A DNA stretch of 64,000 nucleotides, from contig JAUEDM010000001.1 of assembly GCA_033439685.1 (NCBI GenBank), positions 8,804,001-8,868,000 on the forward strand, read 5' to 3'. Positions within the stretch are counted from its first letter, which is position 1, and each line of letters begins with the position of its first letter. A program made the translations under genes and the position numbers. Below are positions 10,939-21,809 of this stretch, piece after piece. Below the pieces are notes generated by a model, which was given only the letters and a program-made list of their open reading frames with translations, did no database searches and was not told the origin of the DNA. Source of the DNA: Apodospora peruviana. Taxonomy: Eukaryota > Ascomycota > Sordariomycetes > Sordariales > Lasiosphaeriaceae.

Positions 10939-13113
10939 CTATAAATTCCAGTCCAAAACTGGTACACCACCTTCTTCGTTATCTCCTTCATTCTCACTAT
11001 CCAACCCGTTACCATCATTCCCTGCTATATTGAGCTGATCATGGCTGGTTGAGTCTCTGCTCAGCTGGCTTGATGACGGCGTTTCCAAGGAAAGGTTGGC
11101 GAGATAAGACTGAATGTCAATGAACGGAGCCCGGTTTCGCCTTTGCAGTGATGACTCTTGGCCGCTCATTACCGATGACCCATGGCTCACTGGCAAAGCT
11201 CTTTGGCCGAGTATCACCTGCGATTCATGGGTCCCCATTGTCCAGCAAGATGGCCGGGACGAGAAAGTCTCCGTGCCATGTGGCCTCCTTCGCGGCTGTC
11301 TGTCGTTAAGGATCTGCTTGCACAGCTCACGCATGCTTTCTCTGATTCTGGCTATAATCATCAGTCTGACTTCCTCAGCTCGCGGGTCCTCCAGCATGCG
11401 GTATGTGTCGGGTGGTCGACAAGCTGTGTACAGATTCCCATGCCTCGACCGGACCTTGACGCCGCCAGGGTGCATCGTAAACCAGAGCCAACAGAACCTG
11501 CACGTCGGCTTGCTGCTCCCGATGTACTGCGAGTGGTTGAAGAATCTGTCCGGAGCGACGCCGCCAGAGCGTTCCAACCAGTCGAGGACAAGCATCTCTG
11601 TGTGGACGATTGGCTTTAAACCCCTTGCGTTTATCTGGTTGCGGATCATGTCGTCTAGGCCAAACGCCTGCAGCGCAGTAGCTTGGTTTCGGCATCGTGC
11701 AATCTCATCCTCGCTTGAGAAAAGCCTACCAATTATAGTCTCGGCGGTGGGGCATCTTCTGGATGGCGGAAAGGGATTCGGCATCGGGACGCTTGAGGGA
11801 ACGAATTCCACCTCTACGTCCCAAAACAGTTCCGGCCAGGATTGATGCGCTGACAAAATAACTCTTGGGGCATTGGCATATGATAGGAGGCGTCCAAGGA
11901 AGTGTCGAAGTTCAGCCCAGAGGACGAAGCGTCGCCAATGCGAGTCACACGTAAGGATTTTGTTCGAATCAGCTCCAGAATGCTTCTCCGGTTTTGGAGA
12001 TCTGTGAGAAGCCTTTCTGTTGTCTTGATAACTGGGAATAGTAGGCCATTGATCAGCACAATCCCAGCACGTAGGAGTAATCAGAAAGACACATACACTC
12101 AGCGCAGTTGAAACGGTACTGGCGTGTTCCGCCGGCTTCTGAAAGTGAAATGTCCGTGCACTGCTTAACCGCTGACTGGATATCTAGAAGCTGCTGTTTG
12201 ATATCTTGTTCTAGGCAAATGTCAGGGGCGCACTGAAGAATAAGTGAGGGCAACTTACCATCATCAGTTAGACTTGCGATGCAGGTGACCAAATGCGACT
12301 GCAACCCCCGCAGATACAATCCTATACGGTCTTTGTTGAAGGAGATAATCGGCTCGATGAAGCAGCGAAACCCCTTTTCCGGGCCATGCGTCTGGGGCAG
12401 CTCGGGTTCCGAATCCGACTCAATTTCTGTGACTGCCGGCTCTGAGATTCCCATGCACGCCTTCGTGAGGGAACATGGCAAGACCAAGGACTCATAGAGG
12501 CAGTAGACCGCCGTCCTCTTCATGCCTAGGTTCTCGATGAAGGACGATGCCGACCGAGCATGAACTTCAGACCGAGCTTCAGAGCTGAGGTGAGTTACAA
12601 GTTCACCCACGTGAATGGAATAAGACTTACACATCTTTGTCATTTGCTACCCGAGTGGTTAGTCTGAGGTTGAGAATGAGTGGAAATCTCGCTTAGACAC
12701 AAAAGTAAGCAAGAAGAAAAGCAACCACAATGAGATAAAACAAAAGGATAAGATGTGGAGCTAGACAGAGTAATTGACATGCCCGACGAATGATTCGGTT
12801 ACGCACCCAATACTTCACTGGTTATAGCTTTTTGGCATGCAACCCGAAGCATGCTGATGAAGCGTTCCCGGAACACTTCTTGGGGCAGGACTGGTCCGTG
12901 CGGAGGCCCTCCTGCTGTATGGCTGCTGCATGGCTGTGCTGGTCTCCAAGTTTGTTGGGTTTCACCGAGAATCTTCAGCCTATTAAACTCGAGGGCGGCC
13001 CGTTGTGTCGACCAGTGGCGGATGCCTCCCCTGAACCGCCCAATGCTTGGACATCCGGGAGACCAATGACCAGGACGCAGATGGAGATCATAGTATCTCC
13101 AGTGACCTGACAT
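10939..13113 (-). CDS. OTT_1508-type nucleic-acid/nucleotide deaminase-like protein
   Basis: Five exons can be joined in one open frame: 13113-12803, 12663-12631, 12584-12097, 12031-11951 and 11849-10939, about 607 aa. Introns start GTAACC, GTAAGT, GTATGT and GTGTGA, and all end in CAG. The total is divisible by three and each join gives sensible residues (VLGA-LTTRVANDKDV-SEARSEV; FNCAE-FIKTTERLL). The C-terminal half carries a deaminase zinc site: HTEMLVLDWLE (H387, E389) followed by SSKPTCRFCWLWF (C421, C424), then HGNLYTACRPP. This is characteristic of the fungal OTT_1508-like deaminase family, whose substrate is not established. The acidic C-terminal tail (SENEGDNEEGG) is probably disordered. 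The N-terminal half contains SASSFIENLGMKRTAVYCLY, a helical segment typical of the family. The GTGTGA donor is the least certain join. Confidence 0.78.
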
Positions 13114-13653
13114 GACTTTTACATTAGACTGTTTGCCTATGTACTCGAGAAATGTCTTTCATATAGTTGACAGTTCCAATTCTAACCAGGCGTTTCTGGC
13201 GGGACTGGACAACCGGACAAGGCACCAATCAGACAGGACATATGTTTTAAGGCAACCATGGATCCCAAGGCATTCTTACGTAAGGGGAAGATAGAAGACA
13301 GCAACAGAAAGTGCGCCTTAATGTGACAGGCCAATTGGCTTCCAACCCTACCACATCATTCTTGCTCCATCATCCCGAGCAGTGTTTGTTCCATTCTGAA
13401 AGCTGAAATTGGTGTGACGTATATGTAGGCCTCTCACTTCGAATTCATGTTGGCGGGTTTCTCACATTCGACCACATTCGTGGTACTGAATTGGCTCGGT
13501 CTTGTTTTGATTCCTACAGTTTTGAAGTGTGCCTCTCAACGCCACAGGACCATCTTCTGAGCCAATGTCAACGCCCTGATATCTGCCACTCTGAGAGCTT
13601 GCAGAAAGTCAAACAGCGGACAACTCGGGTTCCCTTTCTCTTCTTCATGCGAC
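13114..13653. other. Intergenic, divergent promoter region
   Basis: Lies between the divergently transcribed deaminase and zinc-finger genes. It may hold both promoters. No specific operator was recognised. Confidence 0.5.
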
Positions 13654-14279
13654 ATGTCGCACAACCATGACCAATACGGCAGCTATGGTCCATACGAAAA
13701 CATAGATCCTGAACTCACCGAGCCTGGCATCTTCAATGATCTCGGCCCTCCCCAACAGCAGAGCGAGAGTCCCACGATTGATCCTCGCGGTGGGCTGCAA
13801 CTGGGCACGTCTCTCGAGACGGACCCATCATCGGCGACATAGTCGCCTCACCAGCAGCCTCCCACGAGTCACACATCGTCTCACCAGCATGATATACCTG
13901 CAAACGGAAGCGCTCTGCCCACTACCCAGCTTGCGTAAGCTGAAGATCATCCGCACGACCACGTGCCAAATCTAATGTTCTGTTCCGTCTTCACAGATCC
14001 TTCAACGTCAAGCTCCCCTCCGGTGTATACGTATGTCCGAATCCGACCTGCCGCAAAGAGATATCCACCCACAAGAAGAAACTTACTCGCCATCTGACGA
14101 CGTACCACAAATCGTGGGCAGCAGCGAATCAGAGGTACCTGAAGAAACACGGGATCGACATCACAAAGACGGCTGGCTCCTGCAAAGATTGCGGCCTGCC
14201 GTTCACAAGGAAGGATAACGAGCTGCGACATATCAGTGAGGAGAGGTGCTCAACAAGGAGGAGGGGTTCACGGTACTGA
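13654..14279 (+). pseudogene. C2H2 zinc-finger protein with in-frame TAG
   Basis: ATG 13654 opens a frame that is interrupted by TAG at 13840-13842 (codon 63). It then stays open in the same frame to a canonical donor (GTAAGC, 13935), a 62-nt intron ending CACAG at 13996, and exon 2 to TGA 14279. Without the stop the product would be 187 aa. Exon 2 encodes a C2H2 finger (CPNPTC...RHLTTYH, C-x4-C and H-x4-H) and a second finger of C2HC form (CKDCGLPFTRKD...HISEERC). The region around the stop is Gln/Pro/His-rich, so TAG probably replaced CAG, a C-to-T change at CpA. The frame on both sides and the intron are otherwise well preserved, so inactivation would be recent. The product would be a small nuclear DNA- or RNA-binding protein of unknown target. 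Confidence 0.6.
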
Positions 14280-15777
14280 ACTGGTCTGACCGCTTCTTTA
14301 TTTTCACAGAGTGTTTTGCGGTTAGATAATACAAGTTGGAACCAAGAATTGGATATCTTTTATCCACGTCGGATCATGTTCTTACGGGTACATAGTGTTT
14401 GCGGCTTGTGTCATAATAAAAAGCCCCGAGTCATGTGTCTTTACGCTCCGGTGGGTACTCTGCTCATGGTACGAGCCCAAGGTATCCGGACGAGCAAGTT
14501 TTGATCTCGAGAAGCTCAACGACGGGCGCCAACTTCATCGACATGCTCTCGGCTCTTTGGACCTCCGCAATTCGTAACTGTTACACAGGCTACCTACCTA
14601 GGAAGGTCAACAACAACAGGTGGATTGCCCCGAGCTTCGTCGGAGAGGAATCCGTTTTTGCTCGCCCTGCCCTCAGCTCCACGTCCTTCCTTTCTTGGGT
14701 ATACCAGTCGCCTCCAGTTGGTGGGTCAGCTCACGAACGGCTCTGGAGAGCTGGAGTGGATGTCTTTTCTTTCTCCCGACTTCCCCGGCTGTTCTCACGT
14801 CTTGCCACAATCGGTGGATAAGGAGCGGACTCTTCAACTTCGCCTATTGGTGATGGAGGTGGTTTGATGGGGTATGACGACCGGCCTTTCCGGGCGAGGT
14901 GGGGAATCCCAGTACCGGTGTAGTCATTATTCGGGGGACTGATTTAGCGAAGAACGCCTGACTCGATTCAAGATAGAGAGTCGATTCGATCTCGGTGAGA
15001 TGTTCCTAGCTCCAACATCTTCCAGCATAACTGTTGTCTCGGCAAATTCGCCCGAATTCTAGTGACTGAGACTGACCATTGGATGTCGTACGGCCTAGGT
15101 AGCATTTCGATGGATTCTGATTTGGTTCATGGGCTGTTGTGTGGTAGCATTTGCTGGAGTTTCGACGCAAACGCTAAGCTTTAGAAGGATTCAGCCGCTC
15201 GGAGACACATGAAAGACTAACGCAACCTTGAATCCACTGGGAGCCACTCAGGGGCAAACTTCCAAACAACTTCAGCCTCCCAGCAGGTCCAAAACACCAG
15301 TGGGAAACTTGTGTAGCAGACTCTCCGACGCGGACAACAAACCACGCTGTATCGCAAGCCTCTCGTGTCCTTGGAGATAAGGAAGTCTAATTGAGATGCC
15401 GAGGACTTTCAGCTGGCGACTTGTTGACTTTTGGTAGCGGCGATTGGTGATATTGTTGTGAAGAACACCTGTGTGGGCCAAGTGGAGTGCTGGATGCTGT
15501 GGATTGCAGTTTTCTTTACGGCAATGTTTTAGTACTGACGGAGATGATACGGCCGAGACCAGCCGAAGCAGGAAGGAGGAATGGCGGTGGCAAGTGGCTG
15601 GAATCTCGATTGCCAAAGTGTCGGTTCACGATGGGTACTTGGAGAACTCGATTGGAAATATATATCAGCACAAAACCGCCTGTCAGGCTTGAGTCAACAA
15701 CATCCATCATCCTCATCTCATCTCACAGAAGCTCTGCTTACCTACCTACTTCCTCTCACAAAACCCCACCATCCAAA
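14280..15777. other. Intergenic, no supported gene
   Basis: About 1.5 kb. Short overlapping frames only. A TACCTACCTAGG motif occurs near 14592. Upstream of 15778 the DNA becomes CT-rich, typical of a fungal 5' leader. Confidence 0.5.
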
Positions 15778-16445
15778 ATGGTTGCCATCACTCTCTACGC
15801 CGCCCTGGCCGGTCTTCTCGGCGCCGCCTCGGCCATGCCTACCGCAGTAACCGCACCACAGGTCCTCACCCGCGAGGCCAACGATGCCCTGCTCAGATAC
15901 CTCACCGAGATCGACCCGTCCACGATCCAGGAGAACCCGGTGCCGGGCATGCCTTCCCTCGCAGACCTCAACATCACCATGGCCGACTTTTTCGATCCCG
16001 GGTTCAGAGCCGAGCACGGGCTGGCCGACCCGCGGCACAACTCGTACGTTCCGCCCGCCGAGGTCGAGGACAAGCGCGACGTGCTGCAAAAGCGCTACGA
16101 TCCCGTCTGCTTTGGTGTCGACCAGGTCGTCTGGGACCCCGTCGCGTACGCCTGCCGCGACTACCTCAACTCGCTGGGTACCCAGGCCTGCGTCGCCGAC
16201 CAGGCGGAGGCATCGTCTTCTGCTCCCGCACCATCGTCGACGCCTCCTATGGCACGCAGACTGGTTACGTCCGCGGCATCCCCTTTAACGTCCAGAAGGC
16301 GACGAGCTACTGCCGCGATGTTGCTTCTGGCATGAACTGGATCATCAATAGCTGCAAGCCCAACAACCCGTGCCGCTGCGCCAGCGCCGGCCGCAACGCC
16401 GCCACCGGCAACGGAAATCTGGTTGTCGAGCTCAAGAAGAACTAG
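15778..16445 (+). pseudogene. Secreted Kex2-type proprotein, one frameshift
   Basis: ATG 15778 encodes a clear signal peptide (MVAITLYAALAGLLGAASA) and a propeptide of about 80 residues ending in KR pairs (EDKRDVLQKR), the cleavage context for Kex2. A Cys-containing mature domain starting YDPVCFGVDQVV follows. Near 16203-16210 the frame shifts by one base. Downstream, the other frame is open and protein-like (GGIVFCSRTIVDASYG..., then CKPNNPCRCASAG) to TAG 16443-16445. No GT lies at the break, so an intron cannot explain it; a missing base in a G/C-rich run can. The mature part would be about 115 aa with at least six Cys. I do not recognise the family. Strong GC3 bias suggests a well-expressed gene. 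Confidence 0.6.
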
Positions 16446-17691
16446 AGGGTTTGAAATGATGGATATGTGGGCATGGGGAAAAGAGCGGCCTGATGGTACT
16501 GAACATCTGCCATGGCCAATTTGTAACTAGCTAGCTAGAATGATTGGAGCGGCAAATACAGTAATATGTTGGTCTTCATTGCGACGAGTTCCAGGCCAAA
16601 CTCAGGGAATTCCGGCCTGTCCAAGTTGAGATCTGATCATGCAAGCAGGCCTCGCCGGAGTCCGTCACCCAGCCCCATGGACGATTGTCAAATGACAAAG
16701 ACATTTTTATCATCCCGGGCTTCTCTGCTGACGAGAATAATGGCCTTACCAAGCATAAAGCTCTCTCATGAATGGAATCAGCCTTGCAAAAAGAGTAGAA
16801 GTCTTCGGAGTAGATCTCCCAGTAGAGTCATAATGCCGTGGTGTTAACCCTGAATATTCACGTGATGTATTTGCATGGTTGGTAGTCAGCAAGACCAGGC
16901 TTGTCGTAATGTAATCTTAACACACAAGGTATGCTGTTATGGCTTCCTAGAATTCCCGCTATGCCAAGCTTCCATGGCCATTTCTTAGTAGCTGACAATA
17001 CCTCAGTCATTGTTCCTGCGTTCATCTAATGTTTACGGAACCCTACCCCTATTGCTGTGCCGCTCATAAACCCCATGGAACCATGCTTTATGTCGATTAC
17101 TTCTAGACTCAGCCACTTCACGGATTTGTTTGATGCTACGATACCAATGTCAGCGCTAACCTGAGTCCTATCTTCACTGGATTATTTGTCTCTTTTTAAC
17201 GAACGAAAGTTGACGGGTTAAACGGACCGTCTGACGTCTTTCGACTTTTCTTTATGAATAACATCTGCCAATTGTGTGGCGCAGAGAACGAACCCTGCGG
17301 CCGCAATGGCCGTCTGAGGTTTTAGTCAGCGTTGCGATCTCTTAGTAAATCTGTTATTTGGACAGCGAGGTCTAGCCCAATTGATTACTCTCTACATAGT
17401 TGTCGGCATTGCCGAGTACGTGTATGATGAGAAGGCCGGCGCTGCATCTCAGTTATGTGCATGAGCCTCGGTCTGTCCCCTTTATGCGATCGATCTAACC
17501 CATAACAACTCCCATGGGTACAATATCATGATTCTTTCATGAACGTAGTGCTGCATATTCTTTTGACTGGAGTAAATGATAAATAGCTAGAGATCCCACC
17601 CGTTGATTGACCGCGATACTTCGTTAGACAGCATCATCTTCTCTCTTCTCATCCCCCTTAAACCGACCACAACAATTCTTAAAATTCCACA
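16446..17691. other. Intergenic, no supported gene
   Basis: 1.2 kb with no credible reading frame, RNA gene or repeat. The last 100 bases before 17692 are CT-rich, consistent with a promoter/leader. Confidence 0.55.
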
Positions 17692-18871
17692 ATGACGGGC
17701 ATCAAATACATCGCTCTCGCCCTCACGGCGACCCAGGGCCTCGGTGTGCTCGCGTGGCAGCTCGATCCGACGAAGTCGAGCAACGAGCGAGCGCCGTACC
17801 CAGCCTGTACACGGGGCGACCCAGAAACTGACTGCATTGTCGGTGGCAAGTACCTAGTCCCCGAGCTTGACATGGGAGGCGAAGGCTCCAACGGCAACAA
17901 GGCCTTCAAGGACCACCTCACACCGAGCACCCCTACACTAGGGGCCGTTTGGACCAACAACAAGATGCCCGAGCCCTGCTACAGGTGGGGCGTGACCAAG
18001 GATAGGTGGAAGGTCGAGGACTTCCGCATCTACAACGTCACGTATGAGAGCGACTGTAACATTGCGCCTTTCGTCATCTGCTGGAACAGGCTCTCCCCAA
18101 AATCCGCCGAGGAAATCGCCTGGGAGATTGGACGACTCCCCGCGCCGATGCGGCAGGCGGCCAGCGCCTTCATGGTGTATGGCGACAATGTGGACGACAA
18201 CCCCGACTATGACCATAAAGGTTTCATAGCTACGTTGGCCGCTGACGGCCTGATCTTGGGACGGTCCAAGGCCTACTTCCCCGCCGCCCTCGTCCACGAA
18301 ATCACCCATTCCATCGACTCGACGCTCATCTCCCCCGATGCTATTCATCCCGAAGCCGGCAAAACGTTTTCGAAAACGCAGGACTGGACGGACGCGGTGA
18401 ACGGAGACGGGTACGCCATTAGCGCGCACGGCGCTGCCCAAGGCTACACCGAAGACTTTGGGGACTTCGGCAGGGCGATGCTGATAGACGCCATCTACCC
18501 CGGCCACCTAACCGAGTTCGCCGACAAAACCGCAAACCTGACGCAGATCAGCAACCAGGTGGCCAAGTTCAAACAAGTGGCGGGCAAATACTACAAGGCT
18601 GGTGGTAACTGCACCGCCTCGCTGAAATTCCCTTATCCTGTTCTCGTTGACGTTGGGCCGGGACTGCCGCAATATTCCCAATGCGGTGGTAAGGACTGGA
18701 CCGGCCCGACCAAGTGCGACACTGGCCTTCTCTGCAAATATGTAAAGTAAGATAATACCCTCCCCCCCCCCCCCCCCCCCCCCCCGCGCGACCACGGAGA
18801 TGGTCCTTGATGCAACGCCGCGCTCACACATTGTGTACAGCGAGTTTTACTCCCAGTGCCTCCGGCCGTGA
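17692..18871 (+). CDS. Secreted con-13-like HExxH protein with C-terminal CBM1
   Basis: Exon 1 (17692-18746) and exon 2 (18841-18871) are joined over a 94-nt intron (GTAAGA...TACAG) that contains 24 consecutive C (18762-18785). The product is 361 aa. A signal peptide is present (MTGIKYIALALTATQGLGVL). The body matches the conidiation-specific protein 13 type, with AALVHEITHSID giving an HExxH pair (H202, E203, H206) and TEDFGDFG downstream as a possible third-ligand region, so a metallopeptidase fold is likely. The C-terminus is a fungal cellulose-binding module (CBM1): QYSQCGGKDWTGPTKC...CKYV-NEFYSQCL. The tiny exon 2 supplies its last aromatic residue and Cys, which confirms the splice. It is probably exported and tethered to cellulose. 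Whether proteolysis occurs is not known for this family. Confidence 0.82.
18762..18785 (+). repeat. Poly-C tract inside intron
   Basis: 24 consecutive C just after the 5' splice site of the con-13-like gene. It lies wholly in the intron, so length changes do not alter the protein. Confidence 0.9.
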
Positions 18872-19600
18872 TAGGATGAGACGAAGCGGGACGATGGACT
18901 GTTTATCTTGGACCCAGAGACAAATCCCCCAAGGTTAAAGTAGACTACATACACGACGAGACTGGAATTCTATTCTTTCATTTCCCTCTCTGTTTTTTTT
19001 GTTTGCTTTTCATTCTTTTCCTTCACAGACCCTTACTCCACTCTAGCTTTGCAAATAGATGTTGCATTTTGCGTCTTGGATAAAGCCGAGTTTTGAGTAA
19101 ATGTCAGACTGCACATGGTTACATCTACAGAGCGTAGAAGCATGAACTTTGCATTATGGCAAACATTGAAGGCTGCATGTACCCGTTCATCCCTGCCCTA
19201 CGCCTGCTAAAGCGACGGGGATTGTTGGGGGCCAGCCAGGAGGGTTCAGTCAGTGATTGCTCGAGTGTCTATCCGCAGGGAGGCCAAGATATTCCGTCTA
19301 ACAAAAGGCGGGAGACCGCCGTCTTAATCATATTATAGTAGAATGAACATGCTGTTGCCGTATTCAGGTTTGCGTTCGTACCTTGGAGGCTTAGCTACCT
19401 AGGCAGCCAGAGCATAGCCCCTTCCGGAACTTGGCCAACGTCATCCCGGCGAATCCTTCCATATACCTATATTAGGCAAGTCAATTCATCACTTCTGCAT
19501 TTTTCTGAATCCCATCATTCCCTTCGAACGTATCATAAAGTCTCCATTGAATCCCCAACGATCGAACATTGTCAACAACAAACAACCCATTTGCTATGAA
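18872..19600. other. Intergenic
   Basis: No supported gene. T-rich around 18980-19020, and a TACCTAGG motif near 19395. Confidence 0.5.
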
Positions 19601-20488
19601 ATGGAATCTAACCCAACCGATCAAACCCAGGAATCTTTTATCCTCCTCCCTCCCAATTCCAACTTCATTTACCAAACTCAAAAGGGAAGACCAGTTGCAG
19701 TATACCATATCGACCGCACCTTGGATAGTCTCACCCATACAGACTCCGCCATCCATTTCGACCGCGTCGGAAAGGATAACGACTCCACCGCTCTATTCGA
19801 CAAGGAAGTCAACCGCAGAACACGCCTGTTCAATCTCGTCCACCCCGTCAACGCAGCCTACCGAAAAGATGAGATCCCAGGATCGTATTACATGACAGCA
19901 TCCAGCAGCAACGTGCGACCAAGTCCCGGAAACTGGGCTCTCGAAACGCCACCCAGGTCAACCCTCGGACTGGGAGGAGGGAAATTCGAATTCTATTGGA
20001 GTGCAGGGAGTACGGAGTCTAGCAGCCCTCTGTTTAATTGGGATGACACGACTGCACGGCCATTATTCACAGCTACTTCCAAGCCTGTATTATCTCTAGG
20101 CCGTGGTGGTGGTTGCGTGCTGTGGCATTCCTTTGGCAAGGAGATTGCGCGTGAGGAGAAGGAGGCGTTGACACTTGAAGAGGGATCGGCGGCGACTACT
20201 GGCAATAACAATGTGCCTTGCTACAAGATGACCATTACTTTACAAAACAGGGAATGGGTAGATACCCTTGTCGCGTTGTGGGTGTTAAGGCTATGGCATG
20301 ATATTGCTGAGGATAGCGGGTTCAAGAGGAGAGGTCAGTACTAACTGAGCAGCAGATTGTTATCATCAATCCATACAAATAAAACTCTGCTAACATGTTG
20401 TTGGTTTGCAGCGCTGGAGAAGATGGCGCCCACAACTCCGGAGGCAATGGGCGGATATGACACGGGTGTGAAGTGCATCGTCATGTGA
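19601..20488 (+). CDS. Uncharacterised protein with C-terminal CaaX box
   Basis: Exon 1 (19601-20333) and exon 2 (20412-20488) are separated by a 78-nt intron (GTCAGT...TTTGCAG, branch GCTAAC) and give 269 aa. ATG 19601 is the first in-frame Met. The sequence is not one I recognise: a polar N-terminus (MESNPTDQTQESFILLPPNS), a beta-rich middle with GLGGGKFEFYW and LSLGRGGGCVLWHSF, and an amphipathic segment REWVDTLVALWVLRLWHDI. The last four residues are CIVM, a classic CaaX box, preceded by a Lys. A Met at X favours farnesylation. The small second exon carries this signal in frame. The protein is therefore predicted to be lipid-anchored at a membrane; its activity is unknown. Confidence 0.7.
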
Positions 20489-20742
20489 GAAGGCTCAAGT
20501 ACTGAGACTACCAGGTTGTCGTGCTGTCAATGGAGGATGAGACTAAAGAAACGCCGGGTAGGTTTTGATACTAAGGAAGGAAAAGCAGCTTATGTGTACA
20601 TCCGTGCAGTATATCGAAACGATCAGAACCTCTGCGTTCTGTTCTCTATGAATCACGCAGTACATAACTGTGAATAGTGCAGTAAGTTCTTACAGGTTGA
20701 GGCCTTGCTCGCTAAAACCCTTTTCCACAGCGTACTGTCACG

Positions 20743-21351
20743 GTGTGGCTCCTGAGGGTCTTTGACCTGCTACTTCTTTCCAGCGTCAACAACGACAACC
20801 CGTCCCGACCTGTTCTGAAAGAGCCAAAACCAGCCGCAAAAGGCCAAAACAACATGGAGATTCTGAAGAAGATCGAAACAGCGGTGGGCTCAGAGCTCGA
20901 TGCGGCTCTCCAACGCTTTTCTCAACCTGACAAGCCGCTCTGGAGGGAATGACGCGACCGAGTTACCAGAGAGCATCCGCATCATCGGCGGCTGTGCGTT
21001 TGACGAGAACCCCGACCGCTCGCCAGCGACTCGCCACTTGGCTCTGCGATGCCTAAACAACTTTCTGCACCTGTCGCAGCCAGTGAGACAAGCATTCGTG
21101 GATGGAGGGTTCCCCAAGGCGGACTCTCTTCCTGAAATGACGGACGAGGAAAAGGAACGTGAGGCGGAGAGACTGTTTGTCCTGTTCGAGAGGTTCGTTC
21201 TGTCCCTTTCGTATCGCCATATGTTAAAGTTACTGTTGACGCCTCTACAGATTGAGAGCGACGGGTGTCGTGAATGTTGAGAATCCGGTCGCTCAAGCGA
21301 TGAGGACGGGTGGCCATGTCGAGGAGCTCTCCGATGACGACGCAGATAATT
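20743..21351 (+). pseudogene. Ric8/synembryn fragment, internally deleted and frameshifted
   Basis: An N-terminal piece (MEILKKIETAVGSELDAALQ) shifts frame near 20950 into GCAFDENPDRSPATRHLALR and LNNFLHLSQPVRQAFVDGGF, which resembles the first armadillo-like helices of Ric8 (synembryn), the G-alpha exchange factor and chaperone. It then jumps directly to EMTDEEKEREAERLFVLFER. After a 59-nt intron (GTTCGT...CTACAG) it ends with LRATGVVNVENPV and an acidic tail, the usual C-terminus of fungal Ric8. The several hundred residues that normally separate these parts are missing. This is therefore a truncated, non-functional copy; a full-length gene would be expected elsewhere in the genome. Family recognition rests mainly on the C-terminal motif. 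Confidence 0.5.
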
Positions 21352-21513
21352 AGCTTATGCGTTGTGTCTAAGCTTCCAACTATTACTATTTATATGTTCT
21401 TTCTACATCTATCTATTACATATAATAAGTCCATCCAAGGTCGTAATACACCGCCTGCAGTACGTCGCAGCAACCAATCCAATCTCCTTACCATTAACCC
21501 CTACGAGCAGTTG

Positions 21514-21740
21514 CTACCGACCATAATCAGGAACCGCAACCCCCTTCAATTCCGCCAAAACCTCAATACTCTTCGCAAAGTAATCCTCCACGATCCCATA
21601 CTTCTCGATCCGCGTCCTCGTCTCAGCCAACTCATTCAGCGCATTACCCGCCCAGTCCCCGCCTTCAGTCGCAATCTTCTCGCGTCTTTCACGTCTAGTC
21701 TGAAACATACCCGGTTCGGCAGGCAGTCGGCATTTAGTTC
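21514..21740 (-). pseudogene. Orphan terminal-exon fragment
   Basis: After a possible acceptor (CTTGCAG at 21741), the minus strand reads KCRLPAEPGMFQTRRERREK...GNALNELAETRTRIEKYGIV and ends PDYGR-TAG at 21514. The helical, charged sequence looks coding and like the 3' end of a larger gene. No matching upstream exon is visible, because the opposite strand there carries the kinase-like gene. Function not recognised. Confidence 0.35.
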
Positions 21741-21809
21741 CTGCAAGCCCCCTTCTTCACGCTCCGTCCTCACCGCCGTATCTGCCAACACCCGACGACG
21801 ACAGCAACC

